This document shows positions 21,315-30,068 of a DNA stretch of 64,000 nucleotides, piece after piece. Both the position numbers and the translations under genes were made by a program. The notes below the pieces were generated by a model, which saw only the letters and a program-made list of their open reading frames with translations, was not told where the DNA came from and ran no database searches. The stretch is from the NCBI GenBank assembly GCA_018241665.1, contig JAFEDK010000025.1:1-64000 (forward strand), given 5' to 3'. Source of the stretch: Pseudomonadota bacterium. GTDB taxonomy: Bacteria; Pseudomonadota; Gammaproteobacteria; Burkholderiales; Rhodocyclaceae. Every line of letters starts with the position of its first letter. The first letter of the stretch is position 1.

Positions 21315-22649
21315 TCAGGCCAGTGCGCGTTCGAGCAGGATGGCCACGTGCTGGGCCTGTCGCCCGGCCCCTTCGAGGATCTGGTGCCGACAGGAGAAGC
21401 CATTGGCGAGCACGGAGGCGTCGGGGGCCCTGCGCACTGCCGGAAGGAGATCCAGTTCGGCCATCTGCAGCGAGATGTCGCGATGTTCGGCGTCGAGGCC
21501 GAAGCTGCCGGCCATGCCGCAGCAACTGCTCTCGATGAACTCGAACTCGAAGTCGGGAATCAGGCGCAGTACCTTGCGCAGGGACTTCATCGCGCCGACG
21601 GCCTTCTGGTGGCAATGGCCGTGGACCAGGGTCTTGCCGCCGGGCAAGGGCTTCAGTTCGAGTTGCAGGTGCTTGCGGTCGTGTTCGCGGGCGATGAATT
21701 CCTCGAAAAGGTAGACCTGCTTGGCGAGCTTTTCCGCGTCGCTGCCGAGGCCCAGCTTGAGGTGGTCGTCGCGCAGCGACAGGATGCAGGAGGGCTCCAG
21801 CCCGACGATGGGGATGCCCGCCTCCAGGGCCGGGCGCAGCGCGGCGTGCATGCGGCTGGCTTCGGCACGCGCCGCCTCGACCTGGCCGAGGGATAGGTAG
21901 GTGCGGCCGCAGCACAGGGGCCTTGCGGGCTGGCTATCGTCGGTGCTGGGGGCCAGGCTGGTAACGCGGTAGCCGGCGGCCGTCAGGACGGTGTGGGCGG
22001 CCTGGGCGATTGCCGGGTCGAAGTGACGGGCGAAGGTGTCCACGAAAAGGATCACTTCCCGTCCGTCAGGATTGCTGGCGACAGGGGCGCGGTAGGCTTG
22101 CGGGCTGGGCTCGGGCAGCCGGCGCCGGGCCGAGATGCCCAGCCAGCGCTCACCGAGGCTGGCCAGCAGGGGCAAGCGATTACGCAGTCGCACCAGCTGG
22201 CGCAAGATCTGGCGGTGGTTCAGCAGCCTGGGTAGCGAGGCAAAGAGCCTGTCCCGGCGTGGTGTGCCGAGGGCCAGGTTGCGCTGGGCCTGGTATTCGA
22301 TCTTGATGGCTGCCATGTCCACCTGATTGGCGCATTCGCGCTTGCAGCCCTTGCAGCCAACGCATAGGTCCATCGCGGCGGCCAGCCGCTCGTCGCCGAA
22401 GGGGGCATCGCCCAGTTCGCCGTTGAGGGCGGCCTTCAGCAGCAGTACGCGTCCCCCCGGGGACTGGCCGGGCGCGTCGGTGGCACGGAAGCTGGGGCAC
22501 ATGACGCCCTTTGGCTTGCGTTGGCACAGGCGGTCGTTGATGCAGACCGCGACCGCCTTCGCAAAATCGCCGCCACTGGCCGGGATCCCAGCATAGGCGT
22601 CGCCCTGCCCGGCGGTTTCATAAGACGACCAATCCAGTTGATGTTTCAT
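21315..22649 (-). CDS. Fe-S/CCG-domain oxidoreductase subunit (GlpC/D-lactate-dehydrogenase C-terminal type)
   Basis: A 444-residue protein with two 4Fe-4S cysteine clusters near the N-terminus ('CINDRLCQRKPKGVMCPSF' and 'CVGCKGCKRECANQVD') and two CCG domains ('LCCGRTYLSL' and 'SSCCGMAGSFG'). This is the electron-transfer half normally fused behind an FAD-binding dehydrogenase domain in ~1000-residue FAD-linked oxidases. Here the FAD half is absent: a diguanylate cyclase gene lies upstream. The ATG at 22649 has GGAGAG just before it; GTG (22652) and TTG (22679) are in-frame alternatives. The ribosome site lies inside a perfect hairpin. Confidence 0.85.
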   Translation of the reverse strand: MKHQLDWSSYETAGQGDAYAGIPASGGDFAKAVAVCINDRLCQRKPKGVMCPSFRATDAPGQSPGGRVLLLKAALNGELGDAPFGDERLAAAMDLCVGCKGCKRECANQVDMAAIKIEYQAQRNLALGTPRRDRLFASLPRLLNHRQILRQLVRLRNRLPLLASLGERWLGISARRRLPEPSPQAYRAPVASNPDGREVILFVDTFARHFDPAIAQAAHTVLTAAGYRVTSLAPSTDDSQPARPLCCGRTYLSLGQVEAARAEASRMHAALRPALEAGIPIVGLEPSCILSLRDDHLKLGLGSDAEKLAKQVYLFEEFIAREHDRKHLQLELKPLPGGKTLVHGHCHQKAVGAMKSLRKVLRLIPDFEFEFIESSCCGMAGSFGLDAEHRDISLQMAELDLLPAVRRAPDASVLANGFSCRHQILEGAGRQAQHVAILLERALA

Positions 22650-22650
22650 C

Positions 22651-22673
22651 ACTCTCTCCGTAGCGGAGAGAGT
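22651..22673 (-). promoter_or_regulatory. Perfect hairpin covering the ribosome site of the Fe-S gene
   Basis: ACTCTCTCCG and CGGAGAGAGT pair perfectly over 10 bp around a 3-base loop. The arm nearer the gene contains the GGAGAGAG ribosome site, one base from the ATG. In the mRNA this would hide the ribosome site; as DNA it could be an operator. Confidence 0.6.
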
Positions 22674-22767
22674 AAGCAAACCGGGTGCCAGAGGGGTTTG
22701 TTATAAAGATCAGTACTTTGTGTGTGGAGCCTGTGTCGCGTCTACGACAATTGGGCAGGGGGCGGGT

Positions 22768-23931
22768 TCAGGCAACGTGCCAGCGGTTGCCACCGGCGCC
22801 CTTGGCCGTGTACATGGCCTGGTCGGCGAGGGCGAGCAGGTGGTTCAGGTCATAGCCATTGTCGGGGTAGCAGGCTACGCCGATGCTGATGCCTAGGCGG
22901 CAGCCGGGAAAGTCGCCGCCGGGCAGGGCCACCACGGTGGCGATGATGCGCTCGCAGAACAGCGCGATATCCTTGTCCCCGTGCAGGGCGGGGCACAGCA
23001 TCACGAACTCGTCGCCGCCAATCCGCGCAACGATGTCGGTGGCGCGTGCGGCGGTCTCGAAACTGTCGGCGAGGCTGATCAGGATCTGGTCGCCGGCCAG
23101 GTGGCCGAAGCTGTCGTTGATCGGCTTGAAGCCGTCCAGGTCGAGCATCAGCAGCGTGCCGGACTGGGCGTCGATGGCGGCACGGGACAGAATCCCTTCG
23201 GAGGCCTCGACGAAGGCCTTGCGGTTGGCGATGCCGGTCAATGGGTCGTGGCGCGCCATTTCCCGCCAGCGGCGGCTGTCTGCTTCCACGCTGCGGTATT
23301 TGCCGAGCATGCCGAAGATGATCAGCAGGAAATTGGCGAGGGCCAGCACGAACGCGCCGGTCTGGATGGCCCGCAGTTCGCGGGTGCGATGCACCGACTC
23401 CTGTTCGAGCTCCGAGGTGAGGGTGTTCATCAGGCCAAGGATCTCCCGGTTGTTACGCACCATGTAGTCCGCGGCAAAACCCAGTTCGCCGGCGTCGGGG
23501 AGGTGCGGCTGGGCGGCCGAGGTGGCGATATGTTCCAGCGGTGCGATCAGCTTGCGCGCCGTGGCGACTGCGCCTGCCCCGGCGCCGTGGACCTTGTCCA
23601 GTTCCAGCAGCCGGCCGTCGCCGCCCAGGGTGTCGCCGCCGTCGGCAAATGCACTCAGGGTGCGACGGAACAGGCCGAATGCCTCACTGAACTCCTTGCA
23701 GGCGGCATCGGCATTTCCGTTGCCGGTAGTGGCCAACAACAGGGCCTTGGTGGTCTGTTGCGATAGCATCCGCTGGCGGCCGGCCAGGTTGATGGCTACC
23801 GCGTCGCGGGCGACCTGGTCGGCAATCCACAGGTTGATCAGCAGTACGGTCAGATCGAGGGCCACGAACATCACGATGGCAGCCATCAGGCGGCGGGGCG
23901 ATCCAAGCAGGGCGCTTACCGGAATTGGCAT
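22768..23931 (-). CDS. Membrane-bound diguanylate cyclase with PilJ-type sensor
   Basis: This 387-residue enzyme makes c-di-GMP. It has two membrane helices (about 15-37 and 180-200) flanking a periplasmic four-helix sensor of the PilJ/NarX-like type ('NLAGRQRMLSQQTTKALLLA'). The C-terminal GGDEF domain (about 220-385) has an intact active site 'RIGGDEFVML' and the inhibitory I-site 'RATD' five residues before it, so product feedback is likely. The ATG at 23931 follows AAGGA at a workable distance; longer in-frame readings run into the pgk terminator region and are not credible. It stands alone. Confidence 0.9.
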   Translation of the reverse strand: MPIPVSALLGSPRRLMAAIVMFVALDLTVLLINLWIADQVARDAVAINLAGRQRMLSQQTTKALLLATTGNGNADAACKEFSEAFGLFRRTLSAFADGGDTLGGDGRLLELDKVHGAGAGAVATARKLIAPLEHIATSAAQPHLPDAGELGFAADYMVRNNREILGLMNTLTSELEQESVHRTRELRAIQTGAFVLALANFLLIIFGMLGKYRSVEADSRRWREMARHDPLTGIANRKAFVEASEGILSRAAIDAQSGTLLMLDLDGFKPINDSFGHLAGDQILISLADSFETAARATDIVARIGGDEFVMLCPALHGDKDIALFCERIIATVVALPGGDFPGCRLGISIGVACYPDNGYDLNHLLALADQAMYTAKGAGGNRWHVA

Positions 23932-24048
23932 GAATCCTGTCCTTCGTGCGTTCTGGACGGCCGGTGGGTTCTTGCGGGTACTGGGTGAATTATCGTCAAT
24001 GAATGCCCATTTTGAAGCGTGCCGTTCGGGTAATGCGACCGCGGGCGG

Positions 24049-24082
24049 CAAAAAATGAAAATGCGGCCCGGGAGGGCCGCAT
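24049..24082 (-). terminator. Rho-independent terminator of the tkt-gap-pgk cluster
   Basis: On the minus strand a perfect 9-bp stem (ATGCGGCCC with GGGCCGCAT, loop TCCC) is followed by TTTTCATTTTTT. It begins 25 bases after the pgk stop. Confidence 0.9.
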
Positions 24083-24106
24083 TCAGGCATGCCGGGGAAG
24101 ATGCGC

Positions 24107-25291
24107 TCAGTCGTTGTAGCGGGCTTCCAGTGCAGCGATGGCCGGCAGGGTCTTGCCTTCGAGGAACTCGAGGAAGGCGCCACCACCGGTGGAGATGTAG
24201 CCCACGTCGTCGGCGATGTGGAACTTGGCGATGGCCGCCAGGGTGTCGCCACCGCCAGCGATGGAGAAGGCTTCGGAGTGGGCGATGGCCGAGGCCATCA
24301 TCTTGGTGCCGCCGGCGAACTGGGGCAGTTCGAAGACGCCAACGGGGCCGTTCCAGACCACGGTGCCGGCATTGGCGATGATCTGCGACAGCTTGGCGGC
24401 GGCCTTCGGGCCGACGTCGAGGATGCGGTCGTGGGGACCGACTTCATCGACCGAGACCTTGTTGGCGCGGGCCATGGCGGACACTTCGTCGGCGACGACG
24501 ACGTCTTCGGGCAACGGCACTTCGGCGCCGCGGGCCTTCATGATGTCCATGATGGCCTGGGCTTCCTTGACCAGCTCGGGCTCGGCCAGGGATTCGCCGA
24601 TGCGCTTGCCGGAAGCCAGCAGGAAGGTGTTGGCGATGCCACCGCCGACGATCAGCTGGTCAACCTTGTCGGCCAGCGACTTCAGGATGGTCAGCTTGGA
24701 GGACACCTTGGAACCGCCGACGATGGCCACCAGCGGACGGGCCGGGGCGTGCAGGGCCTTGCCGAGGGCGTCGATCTCGGCGCCCATCAGGATGCCAGCG
24801 CAGGCGACCGGTGCGAACTTGGCGATGCCGTGGGTGGTGGCCTCGGCGCGGTGGGCGGTGCCGAAGGCGTCGTTCACGTAGACGTCGCACAGGGCAGCCA
24901 TCTTTTGCGCGAGCTCTTCGTTGTCCTTCTTCTCGCCCTTGTTGCAGCGGCAGTTCTCGAGCAGCACGACCTCGCCGGCGGCGACCTCGAAACCACCGTC
25001 CACCCAGTTCTGGATCAGGCGCACGGGCTTGCCGAGCAGTTGGCCGAGGCGCACGGCCACCGGCGCCAGGGTGTCATCGGCCTTCAGCTCACCCTCGGTC
25101 GGGCGACCCAGGTGGGAGGTGACCATCACTGCCGCGCCGCCGTCGAGGGCGTACTTGATGGACGGGATCGAGGCGCGGATGCGGGTGTCTTCGGTGATGT
25201 TGCCGGCGTCGTCCTGGGGGACGTTGAGGTCGGCGCGGATGAAGACCTTCTTGCCCTTGACGTCGAGGTCGGTGAGTTTCTTGACTTGCAT
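24107..25291 (-). CDS. pgk: Phosphoglycerate kinase
   Basis: This 394-residue enzyme interconverts 1,3-bisphosphoglycerate and 3-phosphoglycerate with ADP/ATP in glycolysis and the Calvin cycle. The length is normal. Family signatures are visible: '[12 protein letters not shown]' with the substrate-binding Arg/Asp/Asn near the N-terminus, '[11 protein letters not shown]', and the nucleotide-binding '[10 protein letters not shown]' plus 'GGGDTLAAI' near the end. It is the last gene of tkt-gap-pgk and is followed by a strong terminator. A smaller hairpin between gap and pgk may lower its expression relative to gap. Confidence 0.97.
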   Translation of the reverse strand: MQVKKLTDLDVKGKKVFIRADLNVPQDDAGNITEDTRIRASIPSIKYALDGGAAVMVTSHLGRPTEGELKADDTLAPVAVRLGQLLGKPVRLIQNWVDGGFEVAAGEVVLLENCRCNKGEKKDNEELAQKMAALCDVYVNDAFGTAHRAEATTHGIAKFAPVACAGILMGAEIDALGKALHAPARPLVAIVGGSKVSSKLTILKSLADKVDQLIVGGGIANTFLLASGKRIGESLAEPELVKEAQAIMDIMKARGAEVPLPEDVVVADEVSAMARANKVSVDEVGPHDRILDVGPKAAAKLSQIIANAGTVVWNGPVGVFELPQFAGGTKMMASAIAHSEAFSIAGGGDTLAAIAKFHIADDVGYISTGGGAFLEFLEGKTLPAIAALEARYND

Positions 25292-25319
25292 GATGATGTT
25301 CTACGTGTCGGCGGATATG

Positions 25320-25346
25320 AAAACGCCCCGCACGGGGCGGGGCGTC
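25320..25346 (-). terminator. Intercistronic terminator/attenuator between gap and pgk
   Basis: On the minus strand a 9-bp stem (ACGCCCCGC with GCGGGGCGT, 5-base loop) is followed by TTTTCAT. It lies 12 bases after the gap stop and 30 before the pgk start, so partial termination is expected. Confidence 0.7.
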
Positions 25347-25358
25347 GATACGGCGGAA

Positions 25359-26387
25359 TTACTTGGCGTTGACGAAGGCACGGGCCGCGTCGAGCATGCG
25401 GCAGGAGTAGCCCCACTCGTTGTCGTACCAGGCCAGCACCTTGACCAGCACGGAGCCGTCTTCGCCCTTGATGACGCGGGTCTGGGTGGCGTCGAAGGTG
25501 GAGGACACGGTGGTGTGGTTGAAGTCGGAGGACACCAGCGGCTCGGTGTTGACGGCCAGGATGCCCTTCAGCGGGCCGTTGGCCGCAGCGGTCATCAGCT
25601 CGTTGATCTCTTCCTTGGTGGTGGCGCGCTCGGCGGTGAAGGTCAGGTCCACCAGCGACACATTGATGGTCGGGACGCGCAGCGCGAAGCCGTCGACCTT
25701 GCCGACCAGCTGCGGCAGCACCAGGCCGACGGCCTTGGCTGCGCCGGTCTTGGTGGGGATGATGTTGGCGGCAGCGGCGCGGGCGCGGCGCAGGTCCTTG
25801 TGGCGGACGTCCACGGTCACCTGGTCGTTGGTGTAGGCGTGGATGGTGGTCATCAGGCCCTGCTTGATGCCGACGCTGTCGGACAGGATCTTGGCGACCG
25901 GGGCCAGGCAGTTGGTGGTGCAGGAGGCGTTGGAGACGACGGTCATGTCGCCCTTCAGGGCTTCTTCGTTCACACCCATGACGATGGTGGTGTCCACGTC
26001 GTCACCGCCGGGGGCGGAGATCAGCACACGCTTGGCGCCCTGCTCGAGCAGCGCGGCGGCCTTGGCCTTGGTGGTGTAGGCGCCGGTGCACTCCAGCAGC
26101 ACGTCCACGCCGTGGGCGCCCCAGTTCACGCCCTTCGGATCCTTGGTGGAGTAGAACGGGATCTTCTTGCCGTCGATGATGATGACGTTGTCGCCTTCGG
26201 TTTCCACGGAGGTGGCGAAGCGGCCATGGGTGGTGTCGTACTTCAGCAGGTGGGCATTGGTGGCCAGATCGCCGGAGGCGTTGATGGCGACCACGTCGAA
26301 CTCGTTTTGCAGACCCTGCTCGTAAATGGCGCGCAGCGTGCAGCGGCCGATACGACCGAAACCATTGATGGCAACTTTGATGCTCAT
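25359..26387 (-). CDS. gap: Type I glyceraldehyde-3-phosphate dehydrogenase
   Basis: This tetrameric NAD(P)-dependent glycolytic/Calvin-cycle enzyme has 342 residues, the normal length. The Rossmann motif 'INGFGRIGR' is at residues 8-16 and the catalytic cysteine is in '[12 protein letters not shown]'; the rest of the catalytic domain is intact. A GGGAGAAGAG ribosome site precedes the ATG at 26387. It lies between tkt (95 bases upstream) and pgk, an arrangement common in autotrophic and heterotrophic betaproteobacteria. Cofactor preference cannot be judged reliably. Confidence 0.97.
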   Translation of the reverse strand: MSIKVAINGFGRIGRCTLRAIYEQGLQNEFDVVAINASGDLATNAHLLKYDTTHGRFATSVETEGDNVIIIDGKKIPFYSTKDPKGVNWGAHGVDVLLECTGAYTTKAKAAALLEQGAKRVLISAPGGDDVDTTIVMGVNEEALKGDMTVVSNASCTTNCLAPVAKILSDSVGIKQGLMTTIHAYTNDQVTVDVRHKDLRRARAAAANIIPTKTGAAKAVGLVLPQLVGKVDGFALRVPTINVSLVDLTFTAERATTKEEINELMTAAANGPLKGILAVNTEPLVSSDFNHTTVSSTFDATQTRVIKGEDGSVLVKVLAWYDNEWGYSCRMLDAARAFVNAK

Positions 26388-26481
26388 CGACTCTTCTCCC
26401 TAGTGTAAATGCACGAAACCGAAAATCACTGACATGCGGTGCCTTGCGGCACCGCATGCATCGTTTGGGGCGCGCAGCCGG

Positions 26482-28512
26482 TCAGGCGAGGACCTTCCTG
26501 ACCGCGGCAACCACGGCGTCGGCGGTGACGCCGAAATACTTGAACAGCTCGCCGGCCGGGGCGGATTCGCCGAAGCGGTCCACGCCGATGACTTCACCCT
26601 CGAGGCCGACATACTTGCGCCAGCCGTCCGTGACGCCGGCTTCGACGGCGACCCGCGGCAGGCCCTTGGGCAGCACGGAAGCACGGTAGGCGGCATCCTG
26701 GCGGTCGAAGACGTTGGTGCTGGGCATGGAAACCACCCGCACGGCGATGCCTTCTTCGGCGAGCTGCTTCTGGGCAGCCAGTGCCAGCGCCACTTCCGAA
26801 CCGGTCGCTATGATAACGGCTTGCGCCTTGCCTGCCTGTGAACCAGTGCCTGAATCGGACAGCACGTAGCCGCCGCGGCGGATATTGGCGACCTGTTCGG
26901 CATCGCGCGGCTGGAAGGGCAGGTTCTGGCGGGAGAAGGCGAGGGAGCTCGGGCCCTCTGCGCGTTCGACCGACGCGGCCCAGGCCACCGCCGATTCGGT
27001 GGTGTCACAGGGGCGCCACACGTCCATATTGGGGATCAGGCGCAGGGAAGCCGTCTGCTCGACCGGCTGGTGGGTCGGGCCGTCTTCGCCGAGGCCGATG
27101 GAGTCGTGGGTGAACACGAAGATCTGGCGCACCTTCATCAGCGCCGCCATGCGCAGGGCGTTGCGGGCGTATTCGCTGAACATCAGGAAGGTGGCGGTGT
27201 AGGGCACCAGGCCACCGTGCAACGCGATGCCGTTGGCGATGGCGGCCATGCCGAACTCGCGCACGCCGTAGTACACGTAGTTGCCGCCGCTGGTCTTGCT
27301 GACGCCCTTGGCACCGGACCACAGGGTCAGGTTGGAGCCGGCCAGGTCGGCGGAGCCGCCGAGGAGTTCGGGCAGCTTGGGTGCGAAGGCTTCGATGCTG
27401 TTCTGGCTGGCCTTGCGGGTGGCGATGGTCTCGCCCTTCTCGGCAACCTTGGCCAGTACCGCGTCCACGTGGGCGTTCCAGTCGGCGGGCAGTTCGCCGG
27501 CCATGCGGCGGGTGAATTCGGCCGCGAGTTCGGGGAAGGCCGTGGCGTAGGCGGCGAAGCGGGTGTTCCACTCGCCTTCCAGTGCGGCACCCTTTTCCTT
27601 GGCGTCCCAGGCGGCGTAAACGTCGGACGGCACTTCGAAGGGCGGGTGGTTCCAGCCGATGTAGGCGCGGGCGGCCTCGATCTCGGCATTGCCCAGCGGG
27701 GCGCCGTGGACGTCGTGGCTGTCCTGCTTGTTGGGGGCGCCGGCGCCGATGATGGTCTTGCAGCAGATTAGGCTGGGGCGGCCGGTTTCGGCCTGGGCGG
27801 CCTTGAGGGCGGCCTCGATCTCGACCGGGTCATGGCCCTGCACGTCGCGCACCACGTGCCAGCCATAGGCTTCGAAGCGCTTCGGGGTGTCGTCGGTGAA
27901 CCAGCCTTCGACGTGGCCGTCGATGGAGATGTTGTTGTCGTCGTAGAAGGCGATCAGCTTGCCCAGGCCCCAGGTGCCGGCCAGCGAACAGGCTTCGTGG
28001 GAGATGCCTTCCATCAGACAGCCGTCGCCGAGGAAGACGTAGGTGTGGTGATCGACGATCTCGTGGCCGGGCCGGTTGAAGTCGGCGGCGAGGATCTTCT
28101 CGGCCAGCGCCATGCCGACCGCGTTGGTGATGCCCTGGCCCAGCGGTCCGGTGGTGGTTTCGACGCCGGGGGTGTAGCCGACTTCCGGGTGGCCCGGGGT
28201 GCGGCTGTGCAGCTGGCGGAAGTTCTTGAGGTCGTCGATGGACAGGTCGTAGCCGGTCAGGTGCAGCAGGGCGTAGATCAGCATCGAGCCGTGGCCGTTG
28301 GACTGCACGAAGCGGTCACGATCAGCCCACTTCGGGTTTGCCGGGTTGTGGCGCAGGTGGCGGCGCCACAGCACCTCGGCAATTTCGGCCATGCCCATCG
28401 GGGCGCCCGGGTGGCCGGAGTTGGCCTTCTGGACGGCGTCCATGGCCAGCGCGCGGATAGCGCCAGTCAGGGGGTTGAAGACGGGCAGCTTGACGTTACG
28501 CGTAGAAGACAT
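26482..28512 (-). CDS. tkt: Transketolase
   Basis: This thiamine-diphosphate enzyme of the pentose-phosphate and Calvin pathways transfers two-carbon ketol units. It has 676 residues, the normal length. '[13 protein letters not shown]' near the N-terminus and the ThDP motif beginning '[13 protein letters not shown]' and ending with '[10 protein letters not shown]' are intact, as is the '[19 protein letters not shown]' region. The ATG at 28512 is chosen over in-frame starts further upstream because it matches the family N-terminus and has GAAGG in front. The hairpin at 26433-26458 after its stop lacks a T run, so read-through into gap is likely. Confidence 0.96.
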   Translation of the reverse strand: MSSTRNVKLPVFNPLTGAIRALAMDAVQKANSGHPGAPMGMAEIAEVLWRRHLRHNPANPKWADRDRFVQSNGHGSMLIYALLHLTGYDLSIDDLKNFRQLHSRTPGHPEVGYTPGVETTTGPLGQGITNAVGMALAEKILAADFNRPGHEIVDHHTYVFLGDGCLMEGISHEACSLAGTWGLGKLIAFYDDNNISIDGHVEGWFTDDTPKRFEAYGWHVVRDVQGHDPVEIEAALKAAQAETGRPSLICCKTIIGAGAPNKQDSHDVHGAPLGNAEIEAARAYIGWNHPPFEVPSDVYAAWDAKEKGAALEGEWNTRFAAYATAFPELAAEFTRRMAGELPADWNAHVDAVLAKVAEKGETIATRKASQNSIEAFAPKLPELLGGSADLAGSNLTLWSGAKGVSKTSGGNYVYYGVREFGMAAIANGIALHGGLVPYTATFLMFSEYARNALRMAALMKVRQIFVFTHDSIGLGEDGPTHQPVEQTASLRLIPNMDVWRPCDTTESAVAWAASVERAEGPSSLAFSRQNLPFQPRDAEQVANIRRGGYVLSDSGTGSQAGKAQAVIIATGSEVALALAAQKQLAEEGIAVRVVSMPSTNVFDRQDAAYRASVLPKGLPRVAVEAGVTDGWRKYVGLEGEVIGVDRFGESAPAGELFKYFGVTADAVVAAVRKVLA

Positions 28513-28681
28513 CGAAGAACCTTCGGCCGGGGGAGCGGCGCGCAAAGACCGTAATTATCTTTGATTTCCGGGTACTTGGGTAGCCTTGCGGGGGGATAAG
28601 TACGATCGGGGGCAAGGGGCGCGACGTCGCGAAAACTACGGCATAATCAGGGCTCTACATTTGCTTACATTCGTCCGGTCG

Positions 28682-30064
28682 ATGTCCTTGCGCCTCCTTG
28701 CCGTGGCCGCCCTGTCGTGGGTGGCGCTGACCCTGAGCGGCTGTAGCTCGGTCAAGTACACCGTCGATGATGGCCGCAAGGTGAATGAGACCCTGCTCGC
28801 CAATCTGCGTCTGCTCGGCCACGGCGAACGTGCTCTGCGGCCGGCCATCGTGCGTTCGGCGGCATTGAAGGATCCGGATTGCAGCCATCAGTGGGAGCTG
28901 CCGTTCAGCGTCGCGACCAGCTATGAATGGGAGGAGGACGACCGCGTGGCCTGGGTGCGGGCGCTGCAGGTGGACGAGCGCCTCACCATTGTTGGTGCCG
29001 CACCGGACTCGGGCTTGCAGGTCGGCGACAAGCTGATCGAACTGAAGGGCTACAGCCGCCGGGATGCCAACAAGATGCTGGCCGAGTTGGCCGAACTGCG
29101 CGACAGCGGCAAGCCCTTTCCGGTCAAGACGGCCGCGGGCAAGACCGTCACGATCAAGCCCCTGCAGGTGTGCCGCGGCTATGCGCGCCTGGCGCCGCCG
29201 GTCACGCCGACCTACCAGGATTACCACTGGTTGATGAGCATCTATCCGCTCACGGTGTTCAGCCCCCAGATCAGCTCCGACGAAGCCCTGTGGATGGTGT
29301 TGTGGACCCAGGGCCTGTCCGAGGAGGGTGGGGCGCGGATGAAGACCTATCACTACACCAAGGAGATCGTGACGACGCTGTTCGAGATCGCCACGCTGGC
29401 CACCGGCCTCAATGCGGCCGCGCAGGCCGCCAAGGTGGCGGTGGACCAGGCGGCCCAGGCGGCTGCAGCGGCCGCGGCCAAGTCGGCGGGTGAAGCCATT
29501 GCGAAGCAGGCCTTGCAGGAGGCGGCCCGCAGCATCGCCGAGCAGGCCGGCAAGGAGTACGCGCAGAAAGTGGGCGAGGAGATCGCCAAGTCGGCGGGAC
29601 GCCAGCTGGGCAATGTATTGCGGGACAGCTTCATGGCGCGGGTTGGCATGTCGGTGTCCAGCCTGTCGTGGGTGGCGACGACGGCCTTCGACGATGCGGA
29701 CCGCTGGGCCTACGACCGCATCGGCAAGCTCGGCGGGGATCCGCTGGCCGGCGCGACGCTGCATCAGAAGCTCCTGGACGCCAACACGATCAGCAATCCT
29801 TTCGTCTTCGATGAAGATCGCCTCCAGCGTTATGCCGCCCTGGCCCGCCAGACCCAGCGGGAAGAAATGCTGGCGGCGGTGCTGAAAGGCGAGTCCCTGG
29901 ACGTGTTTGCGCTGAAGCTCGACGATCTGCAGAGCGCCTCGGAGGAGAGCGGCCAGACGGCCCTGCAAATGGCCAGTGACGATGCGCCGCTGGCGGCCGG
30001 AGCGGTGCATGGCGGGCTGATCGATGCGATGCTGAGAATGCCTTTGGAATCGGGTGGAGATTGA
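28682..30064 (+). CDS. PDZ-containing lipoprotein with long alanine-rich helix, unknown function
   Basis: A 460-residue protein that I cannot assign to a named family. Residues 1-21 are a lipoprotein signal with lipobox 'LSGC'. Residues about 85-150 look PDZ-like ('IVGAAPDSGLQVGDKLIELKG'). Residues about 235-320 form a very long Ala/Lys/Glu amphipathic helix, likely coiled coil or membrane-surface helix. The C-terminus is acidic and helical. The ATG at 28682 is chosen because it gives a full lipoprotein signal; an earlier in-frame ATG gives a charged tail. The MORN-protein gene starts 4 bases after its stop, so the pair is translationally close and may form one envelope assembly. Confidence 0.75.
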   Translation: MSLRLLAVAALSWVALTLSGCSSVKYTVDDGRKVNETLLANLRLLGHGERALRPAIVRSAALKDPDCSHQWELPFSVATSYEWEEDDRVAWVRALQVDERLTIVGAAPDSGLQVGDKLIELKGYSRRDANKMLAELAELRDSGKPFPVKTAAGKTVTIKPLQVCRGYARLAPPVTPTYQDYHWLMSIYPLTVFSPQISSDEALWMVLWTQGLSEEGGARMKTYHYTKEIVTTLFEIATLATGLNAAAQAAKVAVDQAAQAAAAAAAKSAGEAIAKQALQEAARSIAEQAGKEYAQKVGEEIAKSAGRQLGNVLRDSFMARVGMSVSSLSWVATTAFDDADRWAYDRIGKLGGDPLAGATLHQKLLDANTISNPFVFDEDRLQRYAALARQTQREEMLAAVLKGESLDVFALKLDDLQSASEESGQTALQMASDDAPLAAGAVHGGLIDAMLRMPLESGGD

Positions 30065-30068
30065 GTTG

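Noticed and set aside
26433-26458. Rho-independent terminator between tkt and gap
   Set aside because: The stem is perfect but no T run follows on the minus strand; tkt and gap are more likely co-transcribed or only partly separated.
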